A stretch of DNA of 58,736 nucleotides from MGBC131033 sp910585655 (GCA_949502025.1 CATBCG010000056.1:1-58736); one strand, 5' to 3'. Counted from the stretch's first letter, positions 16,351 through 24,990 are shown. Notes: generated by a model not told the origin, from the letters alone. Numbers and translations: made by a program.

Positions 16351-16393
16351 CTCTAATTCATTAGAGTATATATTTACTCTAACAGATTAGAGT
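16351..16393. promoter_or_regulatory. Two BlaI-like operator dyads
   Basis: CTCTAATTCATTAGAG (16351-16366, seven-base arms) and ACTCTAACAGATTAGAGT (16376-16393, seven-base arms) lie directly upstream of the broken blaI, about 26 bp centre to centre. A TATACT -10-like box lies between them on the minus strand. They are the probable binding sites of the lost repressor and should now be unoccupied unless another BlaI exists in the genome. Confidence 0.65.
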
Positions 16394-16471
16394 GGTTATC
16401 TCAATCAATTTTTAACCGATTCGACAATTGCTTTTTACCATACCGGAAACATCTTCTAACGACATTTTAAC

Positions 16472-16500
16472 TTGAAGTCTTTTCTCATTAGTGTTACACT
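16472..16500 (+). promoter_or_regulatory. Promoter of the pspA operon
   Basis: TTGAAG (16472-16477) and TACACT (16495-16500) are separated by 17 bp, about 95 nt ahead of pspA. This looks like a sigma-A promoter; the sigma-W type sequence known upstream of the Bacillus operon was not seen. Confidence 0.6.
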
Positions 16501-16594
16501 AGATAAGGACGCTAAAGGCGTTCTTGAATACAGAAGCCGCATAAAATACCACACGGCTTCATACACATGAAACGACCAGAATGGAGGATCACGT

Positions 16595-17266
16595 ATGGGA
16601 ATTTTAACAAGATTTAAGGACATTATGTCCAGCAACATCAACGCACTTCTGGACAAGGCAGAAGATCCGGAAAAAATGATCGATCAGTGTCTGCGGAATT
16701 TAAACAGTGATCTGGGAAAGGTAAAATCCGAAACCGCTACGATTATGGCAGAGGAACAGCGTGCAAAACGCGCCTTAGAGGAATGCCAGTCTGAAATTAA
16801 CAAAATGCAGACCTTTGCCGTAAAGGCGCTCGAAGCTAACAACGAAGCCGATGCCAAGCGGTTTTTAGAGCAGAAAGTATCACTTTCCGGCAAACTCGAC
16901 GGCTTACAGCAGGCGTATGACTTAGCCGCTGCCAATGCCGCCCATATGCGTGAAATGCACGATAAGTTAGTAGCAGATATCAACGAGCTAGAATCTCGCA
17001 AGCAGATGATCAAAGGTAAGCTTGCCGTTGCCAAAACACAGGAACGGATCAACAACCTTGGCTCCTCCGTATCGGATGCCAACCGTTCTATTTCCGCCTT
17101 TGAGCGTATGGAAGAAAAGGCAAATCAGGCTTTGGATAAGGCAAACGCTATGGCAGAGTTAAACAAAACTCCATCTTCTGATTTAAAGGATTTGGAAGCT
17201 AAATATGCTGCTTCCTCTACTGTAGACGATGAACTGGCAGCCTTAAAAGCCAGCCTCGGAAAGTAA
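16595..17266 (+). CDS. pspA: Phage-shock protein A (PspA/IM30 family)
   Basis: PspA-family proteins are ESCRT-III-like coiled coils that bind stressed membranes. The 223-residue product starts MGILTRFKDIMSSNINALLD and continues EDPEKMIDQCLRNLNSDLGK, the family signature, followed by continuous heptad-rich helix to about residue 185. GGAGGATCACGT precedes the ATG. It heads a four-gene set (pspA, zinc-ribbon, TPM, SPFH) matching the order of Bacillus subtilis pspA-ydjGHI, which supports a membrane-stress role. Confidence 0.93.
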   Translation: MGILTRFKDIMSSNINALLDKAEDPEKMIDQCLRNLNSDLGKVKSETATIMAEEQRAKRALEECQSEINKMQTFAVKALEANNEADAKRFLEQKVSLSGKLDGLQQAYDLAAANAAHMREMHDKLVADINELESRKQMIKGKLAVAKTQERINNLGSSVSDANRSISAFERMEEKANQALDKANAMAELNKTPSSDLKDLEAKYAASSTVDDELAALKASLGK

Positions 17267-17274
17267 GCAGCCGT

Positions 17275-18318
17275 ATGGTAATACATTATAAATGTCCTCA
17301 TTGCGGCGCAGACATGACATGGGACAGCGTTCATGGAATGTTGTCCTGTGAGAGCTGCGGGCATCAGATGCGGGCTGAGGACTACCAAACCACATCCCGG
17401 CAGCCGGACACTTCCTCTAAGGAGGATTCCGTAGGGGATTTACAGGAATATCACTGTCAAAACTGTGGAGCCGTCCTCCTGACAGATCGGGAAACAGCAG
17501 CTACCACCTGCAGCTTTTGTGGAGCGGGAGTTGTTTTGGCTGACCGTTTGAGCGGAGCAGAAGCTCCTGTTTTGGTGTTGCCGTTCTCCATCAGCAAAGA
17601 ACAGGCTATGGCAGCTTTTAAAAAATGGTGTAGAAATGGTCTCCTGACTCCCAAGGGCTTTATGACAGCTAACCGGGTGAAAAACATCACCGGTATTTAT
17701 GTACCGTTCTGGCTCTATGACGTCGGCGGAATTGCAGAAGCAGACGCTACCGCTACCAGAGTCCGTACTTATACCAGGGGAGAATACATATATACGGAAA
17801 CCAGCTATTATCATGTATATCGCCGGATGCGGATTCAATACGAAAAGATTCCTGCCGATGCTTCTGAAAAAATGAACGATGCGATGATGGATAAGCTAGA
17901 GCCTTATCAGTATCACGATCTCAAGCGCTTCTCCATGCCCTATCTGGCTGGCTTTTTGGCAGAGCGCAATAGCTATTCGGCAGAAGAGGTCTTTGACCGT
18001 GCCAGAAGACGTGCCGCCGCCTATATGGAGCAGCAGCTCCGGGATTCGATTTCCGGCTATTCCACTGTCACCTACAATACCAAGCAAACCAATCCTGCCT
18101 GTCAGAAGGCGTATTATACGCTGCTTCCGGTCTGGATGGTCTGCTATGATTATAAGCAGTCAGAGCATACTTTCGCTATGAATGGTCAGACCGGGAAAAT
18201 TGTCGGTACACCGCCTCTTTCTAAGGGAAAGATCGCCGCTTGGTTTGCCGGAATCAGCGGAGGTCTCTTTGCGGCTATGCAGCTTGTTACCTTCCTGTTG
18301 GGAGGTGGTTTTTTATGA
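17275..18318 (+). CDS. Zinc-ribbon membrane protein, YdjG-like
   Basis: The 347-residue product has two N-terminal zinc ribbons: CPHC (residues 7-10) with CESC (25-28), and CQNC (61-64) with CSFC (79-82). A conserved domain with VPFWLYDVGGIAEADATATR follows, and the C-terminus ends in a membrane segment (about 322-345). YdjG-type proteins are thought to recruit partners to PspA at the membrane. It begins nine bases after pspA and overlaps the next gene by four (ATGA). Confidence 0.85.
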   Translation: MVIHYKCPHCGADMTWDSVHGMLSCESCGHQMRAEDYQTTSRQPDTSSKEDSVGDLQEYHCQNCGAVLLTDRETAATTCSFCGAGVVLADRLSGAEAPVLVLPFSISKEQAMAAFKKWCRNGLLTPKGFMTANRVKNITGIYVPFWLYDVGGIAEADATATRVRTYTRGEYIYTETSYYHVYRRMRIQYEKIPADASEKMNDAMMDKLEPYQYHDLKRFSMPYLAGFLAERNSYSAEEVFDRARRRAAAYMEQQLRDSISGYSTVTYNTKQTNPACQKAYYTLLPVWMVCYDYKQSEHTFAMNGQTGKIVGTPPLSKGKIAAWFAGISGGLFAAMQLVTFLLGGGFL

Positions 18319-19106
18319 AACAATTTTTCCTGCTCTTATTTTGTTTTGTCTGTCTGCTTCCGACCAGAACAGCAATAGCAGCGGCGGATGCCGCTCCTGC
18401 CAATCTGCCGAAGGTTTATGATGAAGCAGATCTTTTAACGAAGCAGCAAGAGCAGAAGCTAGAGGAACTATGCGCCAAATATGGAAAAAAAGGGAAGGCG
18501 GATCTTGTCATTGTTACTACCGATGGCAGCAGCAGTATCGACTGTGAAGTATATCTGGAAAATATGTACGATACACTTGGCTTTGGTTACAATAAGAAGT
18601 TCGGCGACACGGTTATGATTATCGTCGATATGGGAACAAGAGAAGTCTGTATCGAAGGTTATGGGCTTGCCGAAACCAGGGTAAGACAATCCCGCGGCGA
18701 TTATATCCGGGGAAAAATCACTCCTATGCTTTCAGAAGGACATTATTATGAGGCATTTTGCCTCTTTACGGAACTGGCTGCCAAATGTATGCGGCTAAAG
18801 GGAAGCTTAAACCCGGATTCTCTCCTGCTTTCCCCTTTGTTCCAACTCTTTGCAGCGCTGGCTGTGTCTGCTGCTGTAGTAGGTACTATGTCCTATCATT
18901 CCAAAGGGCGCATGACAACAGGCAGCCAAACCTATCTAAACCGTGCTGATTCTAATATTTTAGCGCAGCAGGACGACTATATTCGTACCACTACCACACG
19001 TACCAAACGTCCGTCCAGCTCTGGAAGCAGCGGTGGCGGCAGAAGCGGTGGCGGCGGAACCAGTAGCGGCGGGCATTCTCACAGTACGAGTCGTGGAAGC
19101 TTTTAG
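18315..19106 (+). CDS. TPM-domain membrane protein, YdjH-like
   Basis: The TPM domain (YgcG/Psb32 family) is an extracytoplasmic fold linked to membrane maintenance. The 263-residue product has a signal peptide (FLLLFCFVCLLPTRTAIAAA), the TPM domain at about residues 30-165 (KVYDEADLLTKQQEQKLEEL), a membrane segment near 175-195, and a Gly/Ser-rich tail (about 235-263). ATG 18315 overlaps the previous stop and has GGAGGTGGTTTTTT ahead; the longer open frame has no site. Confidence 0.87.
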   Translation: MKQFFLLLFCFVCLLPTRTAIAAADAAPANLPKVYDEADLLTKQQEQKLEELCAKYGKKGKADLVIVTTDGSSSIDCEVYLENMYDTLGFGYNKKFGDTVMIIVDMGTREVCIEGYGLAETRVRQSRGDYIRGKITPMLSEGHYYEAFCLFTELAAKCMRLKGSLNPDSLLLSPLFQLFAALAVSAAVVGTMSYHSKGRMTTGSQTYLNRADSNILAQQDDYIRTTTTRTKRPSSSGSSGGGRSGGGGTSSGGHSHSTSRGSF

Positions 19107-19152
19107 CCGCAAACAGCGTCTTCATTACTGAAATAGAAAGGATAGTTATACA

Positions 19153-20121
19153 ATGGGATTATTTGGAAAACAATTAGCAAACGTCGTCGAATGGGAAGAG
19201 TTCCGCGACGACTGTATTTTTTGGAAATGGAGTAACCAGGAAATCAAAAAGGGAAGTAAACTGATTATCCGCCCTGGACAGGATGCGATTTTTCTTTTTA
19301 ACGGCAAAATCGAAGGCATCTTCCAGGACGACGGCGACTATGATATCGAATCTCAAATCATCCCTTTTCTCTCTACTCTCAAGGGCTTTAAATTTGGCTT
19401 TAACTCCGGAATGCGAGCGGAAGTTCTCTTTGTCAACACCAAGGAATTCCAGGTAAAATGGGGTACAAAAAACGCTATCAACGTTCCTGCCGCCGGGATT
19501 CCTGGCGGAATGCCGATTCGTTCTAACGGTACCTTTACCTTTAAAGTCAACGACTATGTAGCACTGATCGATCAAATCGCCGGGGTAAAGGAAACCTATC
19601 TGGTAGAAGATGTCAAGCTTCGTATCTCTGCCGTACTCGATCAGCTTTTGATGAAATGGATCAGCAAAGAAGGCAAAGATATGTTCAATCTCCAAGCCAA
19701 TGCTTCCGATATCGCCAGAGGAATCAAAGAAGATTTGGATATGGAAATTCATTCCACCGGTATGACCATTACCGGCTTCCATATCATTAGCTTTACCTAT
19801 CCGGACGAAGTACAGGCAATGATCAACAAAAATGCTTCTCAGAGCATGATTGGCGACGTAGGACGCTATCAGCAGGTTTCTATGGCAGACGGCATCTCCT
19901 CCGGCAAAGTACAAGGCGGCGGCGCTGCGGCTGATATGGCTGGGATGATGATGGGCATGAATCTTGCCAAAGAAATGATGCAAAACATGAACGACAACCA
20001 GGGATCAGGCGGAAATTCAGGCGGCGCAAGTGCCTCCGGCAAAGCAAATTTCTGCCCGAACTGCGGAACCAAAACAGGAGGAGCGAACTTCTGTCCGAAT
20101 TGCGGGCAGAAGTTAGGATGA
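19153..20121 (+). CDS. SPFH-domain protein with C-terminal zinc ribbon, YdjI-like
   Basis: The 322-residue product is of the YdjI type (SPFH, flotillin-like; sometimes annotated virion core protein). The domain spans about residues 20-235, with GQDAIFLFNGKIEGIFQDDG early. A Met/Gly-rich linker leads to a paired zinc ribbon at the end (CPNCGTK and CPNCGQK). In Bacillus the homologue anchors PspA at the membrane. It is the last gene of the operon, 46 nt after the TPM gene, and is followed by a strong terminator. Confidence 0.9.
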   Translation: MGLFGKQLANVVEWEEFRDDCIFWKWSNQEIKKGSKLIIRPGQDAIFLFNGKIEGIFQDDGDYDIESQIIPFLSTLKGFKFGFNSGMRAEVLFVNTKEFQVKWGTKNAINVPAAGIPGGMPIRSNGTFTFKVNDYVALIDQIAGVKETYLVEDVKLRISAVLDQLLMKWISKEGKDMFNLQANASDIARGIKEDLDMEIHSTGMTITGFHIISFTYPDEVQAMINKNASQSMIGDVGRYQQVSMADGISSGKVQGGGAAADMAGMMMGMNLAKEMMQNMNDNQGSGGNSGGASASGKANFCPNCGTKTGGANFCPNCGQKLG

Positions 20122-20172
20122 TACCAGCAGCTCCTTGCTAAGCCCATCTAAAAATAGGCTTATACTCACAGC

Positions 20173-20219
20173 AAAAGACCAGGCAAACATCCATCCGGAT
20201 CCTGCCTGGTCTTTTATGA
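20173..20219 (+). terminator. Terminator of the pspA operon
   Basis: AAAAGACCAGGCA (20173-20185) pairs perfectly with TGCCTGGTCTTTT (20203-20215). The A- and T-flanks on both sides make it usable in both directions, so it may also end fba transcription from the other strand. The 94 nt between here and fba hold nothing else visible. Confidence 0.85.
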
Positions 20220-20309
20220 TTCCTGCTTTAGATAAGCCTTTAGCATTAGTCGCTGCAGTCCTCGAAACCGTTGTTTTCGGATATCCTCTGCTACAACAGC
20301 GCTTCTATA

Positions 20310-21173
20310 TTAAGCCTTTCCTACGGAACCGAATAACTCCATCTTTTCCTTTACGGTAGCCTTGATTGCTTCAAAGCCAGGAGCTAAAAGTTTTCTTGGA
20401 TCAAAGCCCTTGCCAGACTGATCCTTGCCCTCTTCGATGTACTTTCTGGTAGCAGCAGCAAACGAAAGCTGGCACTCGGTATTGACGTTGATTTTTGCTA
20501 CGCCCAGAGAAATTGCCTTCTTAATCATATCCTCCGGAATCCCGGTACCACCATGCAGAACAAGCGGCATTGTTCCGGTCTTCTCCTGAACGGCAGCTAA
20601 CGTCTCAAAGCTTAATCCTGCCCAGTTGTCCGGATATTTTCCATGAATGTTGCCAATTCCGGCAGCCAGCATAGTTACGCCCAGATCGGCAATCATCTTG
20701 CATTCGTCTGGATCCGCGCACTCGCCGTTTCCTACTACACCGTCCTCTTCTCCACCGATCGCACCTACTTCTGCCTCAATAGAAAGTCCCTTTTCCTTGC
20801 AGACAGCAACCAGTTCTTTGGTCTTTTCTACATTCTCGTCAATCGGATAATGAGAACCGTCAAACATAACAGAAGAGAAGCCTGCCTCAATACAAGCCTT
20901 TGCTCCTTCGTAGCTGCCGTGATCCAGATGAAGCGCTACCGGAACCGTGATCTTTAATTCCTCTAACATTCCGTTCACCATGCCGACTACTGTTTTGTAG
21001 CCGCACATATACTTCCCTGCTCCCTCGGATACACCCAAAATAACCGGAGAATTTAACTCCTGTGCGGTTAAAAGGATTGCCTTTGTCCACTCCAGGTTGT
21101 TGATATTGAACTGTCCTACTGCATACTTACCGGCTTTTGCCCTGGTAAGCATCTCTTGTGCTGATACTAACAT
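20310..21173 (-). CDS. fba: Class II fructose-bisphosphate aldolase
   Basis: The enzyme cleaves fructose 1,6-bisphosphate to dihydroxyacetone phosphate and glyceraldehyde 3-phosphate in glycolysis. The 287-residue product has the zinc-binding HLDHG motif (about residue 83), SVMFDGSHYPIDEN, LVLHGGTGIPEDMI and INVNTECQLSFAAA, all class II hallmarks. ATG 21173 follows GGAGGTAGGATGT. Length is normal. It is transcribed alone from its own promoter. Confidence 0.95.
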   Translation of the reverse strand: MLVSAQEMLTRAKAGKYAVGQFNINNLEWTKAILLTAQELNSPVILGVSEGAGKYMCGYKTVVGMVNGMLEELKITVPVALHLDHGSYEGAKACIEAGFSSVMFDGSHYPIDENVEKTKELVAVCKEKGLSIEAEVGAIGGEEDGVVGNGECADPDECKMIADLGVTMLAAGIGNIHGKYPDNWAGLSFETLAAVQEKTGTMPLVLHGGTGIPEDMIKKAISLGVAKINVNTECQLSFAAATRKYIEEGKDQSGKGFDPRKLLAPGFEAIKATVKEKMELFGSVGKA

Positions 21174-21277
21174 ACATCCTACCTCCATTTGCTACAGTCT
21201 CTTTATTGAGGGAGCCTTCTGTCATTTTAACCTTCACTTCCTAGTATGATCCATGACCTTACGCTCCCAATATGATC

Positions 21278-21306
21278 AGTATACCGTATTCTTGGTAAAA
21301 AGGCAA
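21278..21306 (-). promoter_or_regulatory. Promoter of fba
   Basis: TTGCCT (21301-21306) and TATACT (21278-21283), 17 bp apart, are directed toward fba. The leader would be about 100 nt. Confidence 0.7.
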
Positions 21307-21354
21307 ATTTTTTCTGGAATCCATAGAAATTTCTCTGCCTTAACAGCAACTTGC

Positions 21355-22125
21355 CTACTTGCTTTCCTCCACCGGACCATAAGTGCCGCCGTTCTCCTGG
21401 CAGACCCATACTGCCCAGGCAGTAGTTCCCTCTGTCGGAAACGTGACCTTTACATAATGGCTTGCCGAATCCTCCTTCGGACTCAGACCTGCCGCCTTAA
21501 TCGCCTCGGCGTCCGACTCGGTAATCTCCGGATTCCAATAGTCCTCCATCCCTGCCTGCTCCGGCAGAACGGTTCTCGCCAGCTTCGCCGCATGTGCCGT
21601 TTCCTCCACCGGCTTGTTTCGGATCAGACGCTCCGAAAGTACCTGTGGATAGGAAAATTCTACCGTAATAGTCAAATCTTCAAATTCATTGCTTTTTTCC
21701 ATCACCCGGTGAACATCCTTGCAGAGTCGATATTCCCCTTCCGAAAGAACGGTCGCGCCCCCTGCCTCCTTCACCGGGGCGAACCAATAGGAGCGGTTTT
21801 CACCGGACGGCAGGTCATATTGAATGGAATCTATGGTCTGCGGCATGGTTTCTACAGTCTGCCAATCTCCGTTTTCATCCTTTTTCTGCAAAACAAAATC
21901 GCCGCTCAGACAATCTGTCTGGTACTGAGAACTGTTGATCATATTCAGTACGAACCGCTCGTCTGAAGCCTCCATCACCTGCAAAGATATCATACTGGTT
22001 TTGGCTGCAATGTCCCGATTGCTGTTGTCTACTACCATATTCGCCACGCCGCTGACTGCTCCCGCAATAAAGATCGCCATAATCATCATCAGAAACAGAA
22101 TTATCACATTTTTATATCTGCCCAT
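21355..22125 (-). CDS. Membrane-anchored protein with Ig-like domain
   Basis: The 256-residue product has one N-terminal membrane segment (residues ~7-30, VIILFLMMIMAIFIAGAVSG) and an outside part. Residues ~45-140 resemble the bacterial Ig-like domain common in Lachnospiraceae lipoproteins, with VLQKKDENGDWQTVE followed by LPSGENRSYWF and LSEGEYRLCKDV. A second region (about 145-256) contains a VKVTFPTEG repeat-like strand. Function unknown. It is followed by fba after 182 nt and preceded by the repeat element at 22136-22296. Confidence 0.65.
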   Translation of the reverse strand: MGRYKNVIILFLMMIMAIFIAGAVSGVANMVVDNSNRDIAAKTSMISLQVMEASDERFVLNMINSSQYQTDCLSGDFVLQKKDENGDWQTVETMPQTIDSIQYDLPSGENRSYWFAPVKEAGGATVLSEGEYRLCKDVHRVMEKSNEFEDLTITVEFSYPQVLSERLIRNKPVEETAHAAKLARTVLPEQAGMEDYWNPEITESDAEAIKAAGLSPKEDSASHYVKVTFPTEGTTAWAVWVCQENGGTYGPVEESK

Positions 22126-22135
22126 ACAATCTCCT

Positions 22136-22296
22136 ATTTACGCCCAACAAAGTTGGGCTTTATTCCGCATAAGCCCTCCCAGTACACTTTCCTTAGCACA
22201 AGTTTCGCCTGCAAAGAAACGCATCCGAAACTTGTGCTGTGTACTGTCCTGGCTTCTGCTATTGATTTACGCCCAACAAAGTTGGGCTTTATTCCG
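22136..22296. repeat. Compound repeat: duplicated terminator around a long hairpin
   Basis: A 32-bp unit containing GCCCAACAAAGTTGGGC occurs at 22136-22167 and again at 22265-22296. On the minus strand each forms a GCCCAAC-TTT-GTTGGGC hairpin and would end mrp transcription. Between them lies an inverted repeat: CAGTACAC (22180-22187) with GTGTACTG (22240-22247), and AGCACAAGTTTCG (22195-22207) with CGAAACTTGTGCT (22226-22238). Block order matches the tandem repeat at 33-248, so both likely belong to one dispersed intergenic family. Its translation as an ORF is not credible. Confidence 0.8.
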
Positions 22297-22306
22297 TCGT
22301 GTTGTT

Positions 22307-23608
22307 TTAGTGTCCGCAGCCTCCCGTGCAGCCGCTTCCGCAGCCATCTTCGCCGCAATGTCCTTCGCCACAGCCTTCCTCACCATGTTTATGGTGATCG
22401 CAGCTTGCTTCACCGCTTATTTTCAGATTTCCGGTAAAGAAATCAATAAGAACGGATTCTACCTTGCCCTCTACACCTGGAATTACAGAGATACCCGCCA
22501 TGGCAAGTGCCTCCTGTGCGCCCATTCCGATACCGCCACAAATAAGGATTTCCACGCCGTTTTCCCGCAGCAGCCCGGCTAAGGATTCATGTCCTACGCC
22601 GTTCGCTTCCAAAACTGACTGACCGATAATCCTGGAATCGTTTACTTCTACGATATGGAAACGTTCTGTTCTTCCAAAGTGCTGAAATACCTGGTGATCC
22701 TCTCCTAGCGGAAGAGCAATCTTTGTCGTCTGCCCAGAAGCCTTGTCCGAGGCAAAACGTTCTGTTCCTGGCGCATCCTCTAACATAAATTCCAGGTTCC
22801 CGGCAGCTTCTTCTAACCAGTCAGCCTTTAGTTCTTCGATCTGCCCGGCGTCTATCGCTGCAGCGGTCTCCTGTTCAATCGGAATCCGCGCCAATACCGG
22901 AATCCCGTATTGTACCGCAATTTCGTCTACCTTGCTTTTTCCAAATACCGAAATCTCCTTGCCGCAGTCCGGACACTTGATATAGCTGTAGTTTTCTATC
23001 ACACCCAGCACCGGAATATCCATTGCCGCCGCCATATTAACTGCTTTCTTTACAATCATAGATACCAAATCCTGCGGAGATGTGACAATCACGATACCAT
23101 CTAACGGCAGGGACTGGAACACCGTCAGCGGTACGTCGCCGGTGCCTGGAGGCATATCTACCAACATATAGTCCACTTCGTCCCATACTACTTCTGACCA
23201 GAACTGCTTTACCGTACCGGCAATGATCGGTCCCCGCCAGATCACCGGCGTTTCCTCGGATTCCAACAGCAGGTTGACCGACATCAGCTTAATCCCTGTT
23301 TGGGTTACTGCCGGAAGGATCCCAAGCTCATTCGCCTGCGCCTTCTCATGAACTCCAAAAGCCTGCGGGATAGACGGTCCCGTCACGTCTGCGTCCAGGA
23401 TAGCCGTTTTATAACCCTTTCTCTGAAACAGCACCGCCAGACTGGACGTTACCATAGATTTTCCTACGCCGCCTTTCCCACTGACGACTCCAATCACTCT
23501 CTTGACCTTGCTATAGGCATTTAACGGCTCTAGCAGCTCCTCTTTGGACGGCTGCCGTGAAGCACAATTTTCTGAACAGCTTCCACAATCATTATTACAT
23601 GTACTCAT
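22307..23608 (-). CDS. Mrp/NBP35-type Fe-S carrier ATPase fused to a NifX-like domain
   Basis: The 433-residue product starts with a Cys-rich stretch (CNNDCGSCSENC), then a P-loop ATPase (GVVSGKGGVGKSMVTSSLAV, about residues 39-58) with MPPGTGD and the conserved CPDC pair near residue 231. A C-terminal dinitrogenase-cofactor (NifX/NifB-like) domain (about 290-400) and a His/Cys-rich tail follow. Mrp proteins carry and deliver iron-sulfur clusters in the cytoplasm; the fusion partner may bind or release them. ATG 23608 is preceded by GGAGG; an upstream ATG overlaps that site. Fusion seen directly; role inferred. Confidence 0.88.
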   Translation of the reverse strand: MSTCNNDCGSCSENCASRQPSKEELLEPLNAYSKVKRVIGVVSGKGGVGKSMVTSSLAVLFQRKGYKTAILDADVTGPSIPQAFGVHEKAQANELGILPAVTQTGIKLMSVNLLLESEETPVIWRGPIIAGTVKQFWSEVVWDEVDYMLVDMPPGTGDVPLTVFQSLPLDGIVIVTSPQDLVSMIVKKAVNMAAAMDIPVLGVIENYSYIKCPDCGKEISVFGKSKVDEIAVQYGIPVLARIPIEQETAAAIDAGQIEELKADWLEEAAGNLEFMLEDAPGTERFASDKASGQTTKIALPLGEDHQVFQHFGRTERFHIVEVNDSRIIGQSVLEANGVGHESLAGLLRENGVEILICGGIGMGAQEALAMAGISVIPGVEGKVESVLIDFFTGNLKISGEASCDHHKHGEEGCGEGHCGEDGCGSGCTGGCGH

Positions 23609-23645
23609 AAGGCTTGTTTCCTCCATTACTTTTTACTTTGTTATC

Positions 23646-23674
23646 AGTCTACACCCTTTCCACACTTTCCGCAA
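23646..23674 (-). promoter_or_regulatory. Promoter of mrp
   Basis: TTGCGG (23669-23674) and TAGACT (23646-23651), spaced 17 bp, are directed toward mrp and divergent from the rpoD promoter about 70 bp away. Confidence 0.55.
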
Positions 23675-23740
23675 GCCTGTTTCCATAAACTTTTTGTAAA
23701 AACGCCGCTTTATTTCCGTTTTTTTCCACAAAAAAAGTCA

Positions 23741-23769
23741 TTGTTTTTCTTTCTCAGACGTGGTACAAT
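23741..23769 (+). promoter_or_regulatory. Promoter of rpoD
   Basis: TTGTTT (23741-23746) and TACAAT (23764-23769) are 17 bp apart, with an extended -10 (TGG before TACAAT). Confidence 0.7.
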
Positions 23770-23830
23770 AGATAACAGTCTGCGTTTTCGACACAGCCAG
23801 GGAAGGCGTTTGGAAAAAGGAGGGTATCCT

Positions 23831-24937
23831 ATGGAGGAACAAATCAAAAACTTCGAGGAAAAACTAAAAGAATTGGTGGCAATGGCGCATAAAAATAAAG
23901 ACATCATAGAAATGGAAACCATTCAGAATTTCATGAAAGAACTAAACTTGAATGTTCATCAGATTGATCATATTTATGAATATTTAGAAGCCAACAACAT
24001 CATTGTCCTTTCGATGAGTGATCCGGATGAACCGGATGATGATATCTTGTTAGAGATGGATCAGGATCCGGATATCGCCATGTTAGACGATCTTTCTTCT
24101 AATGTCATGTCGGACGATCCGGTTAAGCTCTATCTAAAAGAAATCGGTGATTATCCGCTTCTGACCGCTGAGGAAGAAATCGATTTGGCTCAACGTATTA
24201 TGGACGGAGATGAAGCTGCCAAAACCAGACTTGCAGAATCCAATCTACGTCTGGTCGTCAGTATTGCCAAGCGCTATGTAGGTCGTGGTCTTTCTTTTTT
24301 GGATTTGATTCAGGAAGGCAACCTGGGATTGATCAAGGCAGTCGATAAATTTGATTATACAAAAGGCTTTAAATTCAGTACCTATGCAACTTGGTGGATT
24401 CGTCAGGCTATTACCCGCTCTATCGCGGATCAGTCCCGAACGATCCGTATTCCGGTACATATGTCCGAGGTGATCAATAAAACCTACCGGGTATCCCGTA
24501 CCTTGCTCCAGGAACTAGGGCGTGAACCTACCGAGCAGGAAATTGCAGACGCTATGGATTTACCAGCGTCCAAAATCAGGGAAATCCTCAAGGTATCTGC
24601 CGATCCGATCTCTTTAGATACTCCAATCGGCGAGGAAGACGACAGCCATTTAGGGGACTTTATCAAGGATGACAGTGTAATAGGACCAGAGGACGCTGCC
24701 GCTTACACTGTTTTACAGGATCAGATTTCCAAGCTGTTAAACACCCTGACCGAGCGGGAACAGCGTGTCCTTATCCTACGCTTTGGTCTCAAAGACGGAC
24801 GCACCCGTACCTTAGAAGAGGTCGGCAAGGAATTTAATGTCACCAGAGAGCGTATCCGTCAGATCGAAGCAAAAGCGCTCCGCAAGCTCCGTCATCCAAG
24901 CCGTGCCAGAATGTTAAAAGGATATGAAATAAATTAA
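23831..24937 (+). CDS. rpoD: Primary sigma factor sigma-A (RpoD)
   Basis: Sigma-A directs RNA polymerase to housekeeping promoters. The 368-residue product has region 1.2 and 2 (DPVKLYLKEIGDYPLLTAEE; ESNLRLVVSIAKRYVGRGLS; FSTYATWWIRQAITRSIADQ), region 3, and region 4 with EEVGKEFNVTRERIRQIEAK. Region 1.1 is short and acidic, as in other Clostridia. ATG 23831 follows AAGGAGGGTATCCT; the longer frame (30 more codons) lacks a site. It has its own promoter; dnaG, the usual neighbour, is not adjacent. Confidence 0.96.
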   Translation: MEEQIKNFEEKLKELVAMAHKNKDIIEMETIQNFMKELNLNVHQIDHIYEYLEANNIIVLSMSDPDEPDDDILLEMDQDPDIAMLDDLSSNVMSDDPVKLYLKEIGDYPLLTAEEEIDLAQRIMDGDEAAKTRLAESNLRLVVSIAKRYVGRGLSFLDLIQEGNLGLIKAVDKFDYTKGFKFSTYATWWIRQAITRSIADQSRTIRIPVHMSEVINKTYRVSRTLLQELGREPTEQEIADAMDLPASKIREILKVSADPISLDTPIGEEDDSHLGDFIKDDSVIGPEDAAAYTVLQDQISKLLNTLTEREQRVLILRFGLKDGRTRTLEEVGKEFNVTRERIRQIEAKALRKLRHPSRARMLKGYEIN

Positions 24938-24943
24938 AAACAA

Positions 24944-24990
24944 CCCGTCGTATCTGTTAAGCTAAGACAGCCGATACGACGGGCTTTTTT
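24944..24990 (+). terminator. Terminator of rpoD, usable in both directions
   Basis: CCCGTCGTATC (24944-24954) pairs perfectly with GATACGACGGG (24973-24983), followed by CTTTTTTAT. On the minus strand the hairpin is followed by TTGTTTTTAA, so it can also end the helicase transcript. Confidence 0.9.

Noticed and set aside
19174..19983. Minus-strand ORF of 269 codons
   Set aside because: Shadow of the SPFH gene; no start signal or domain.
22134..22358. Minus-strand ORF of 74 codons at the hairpin repeat
   Set aside because: It reads through both terminator hairpins and the inverted repeat; similarity to other such ORFs would reflect the repeat, not a protein.
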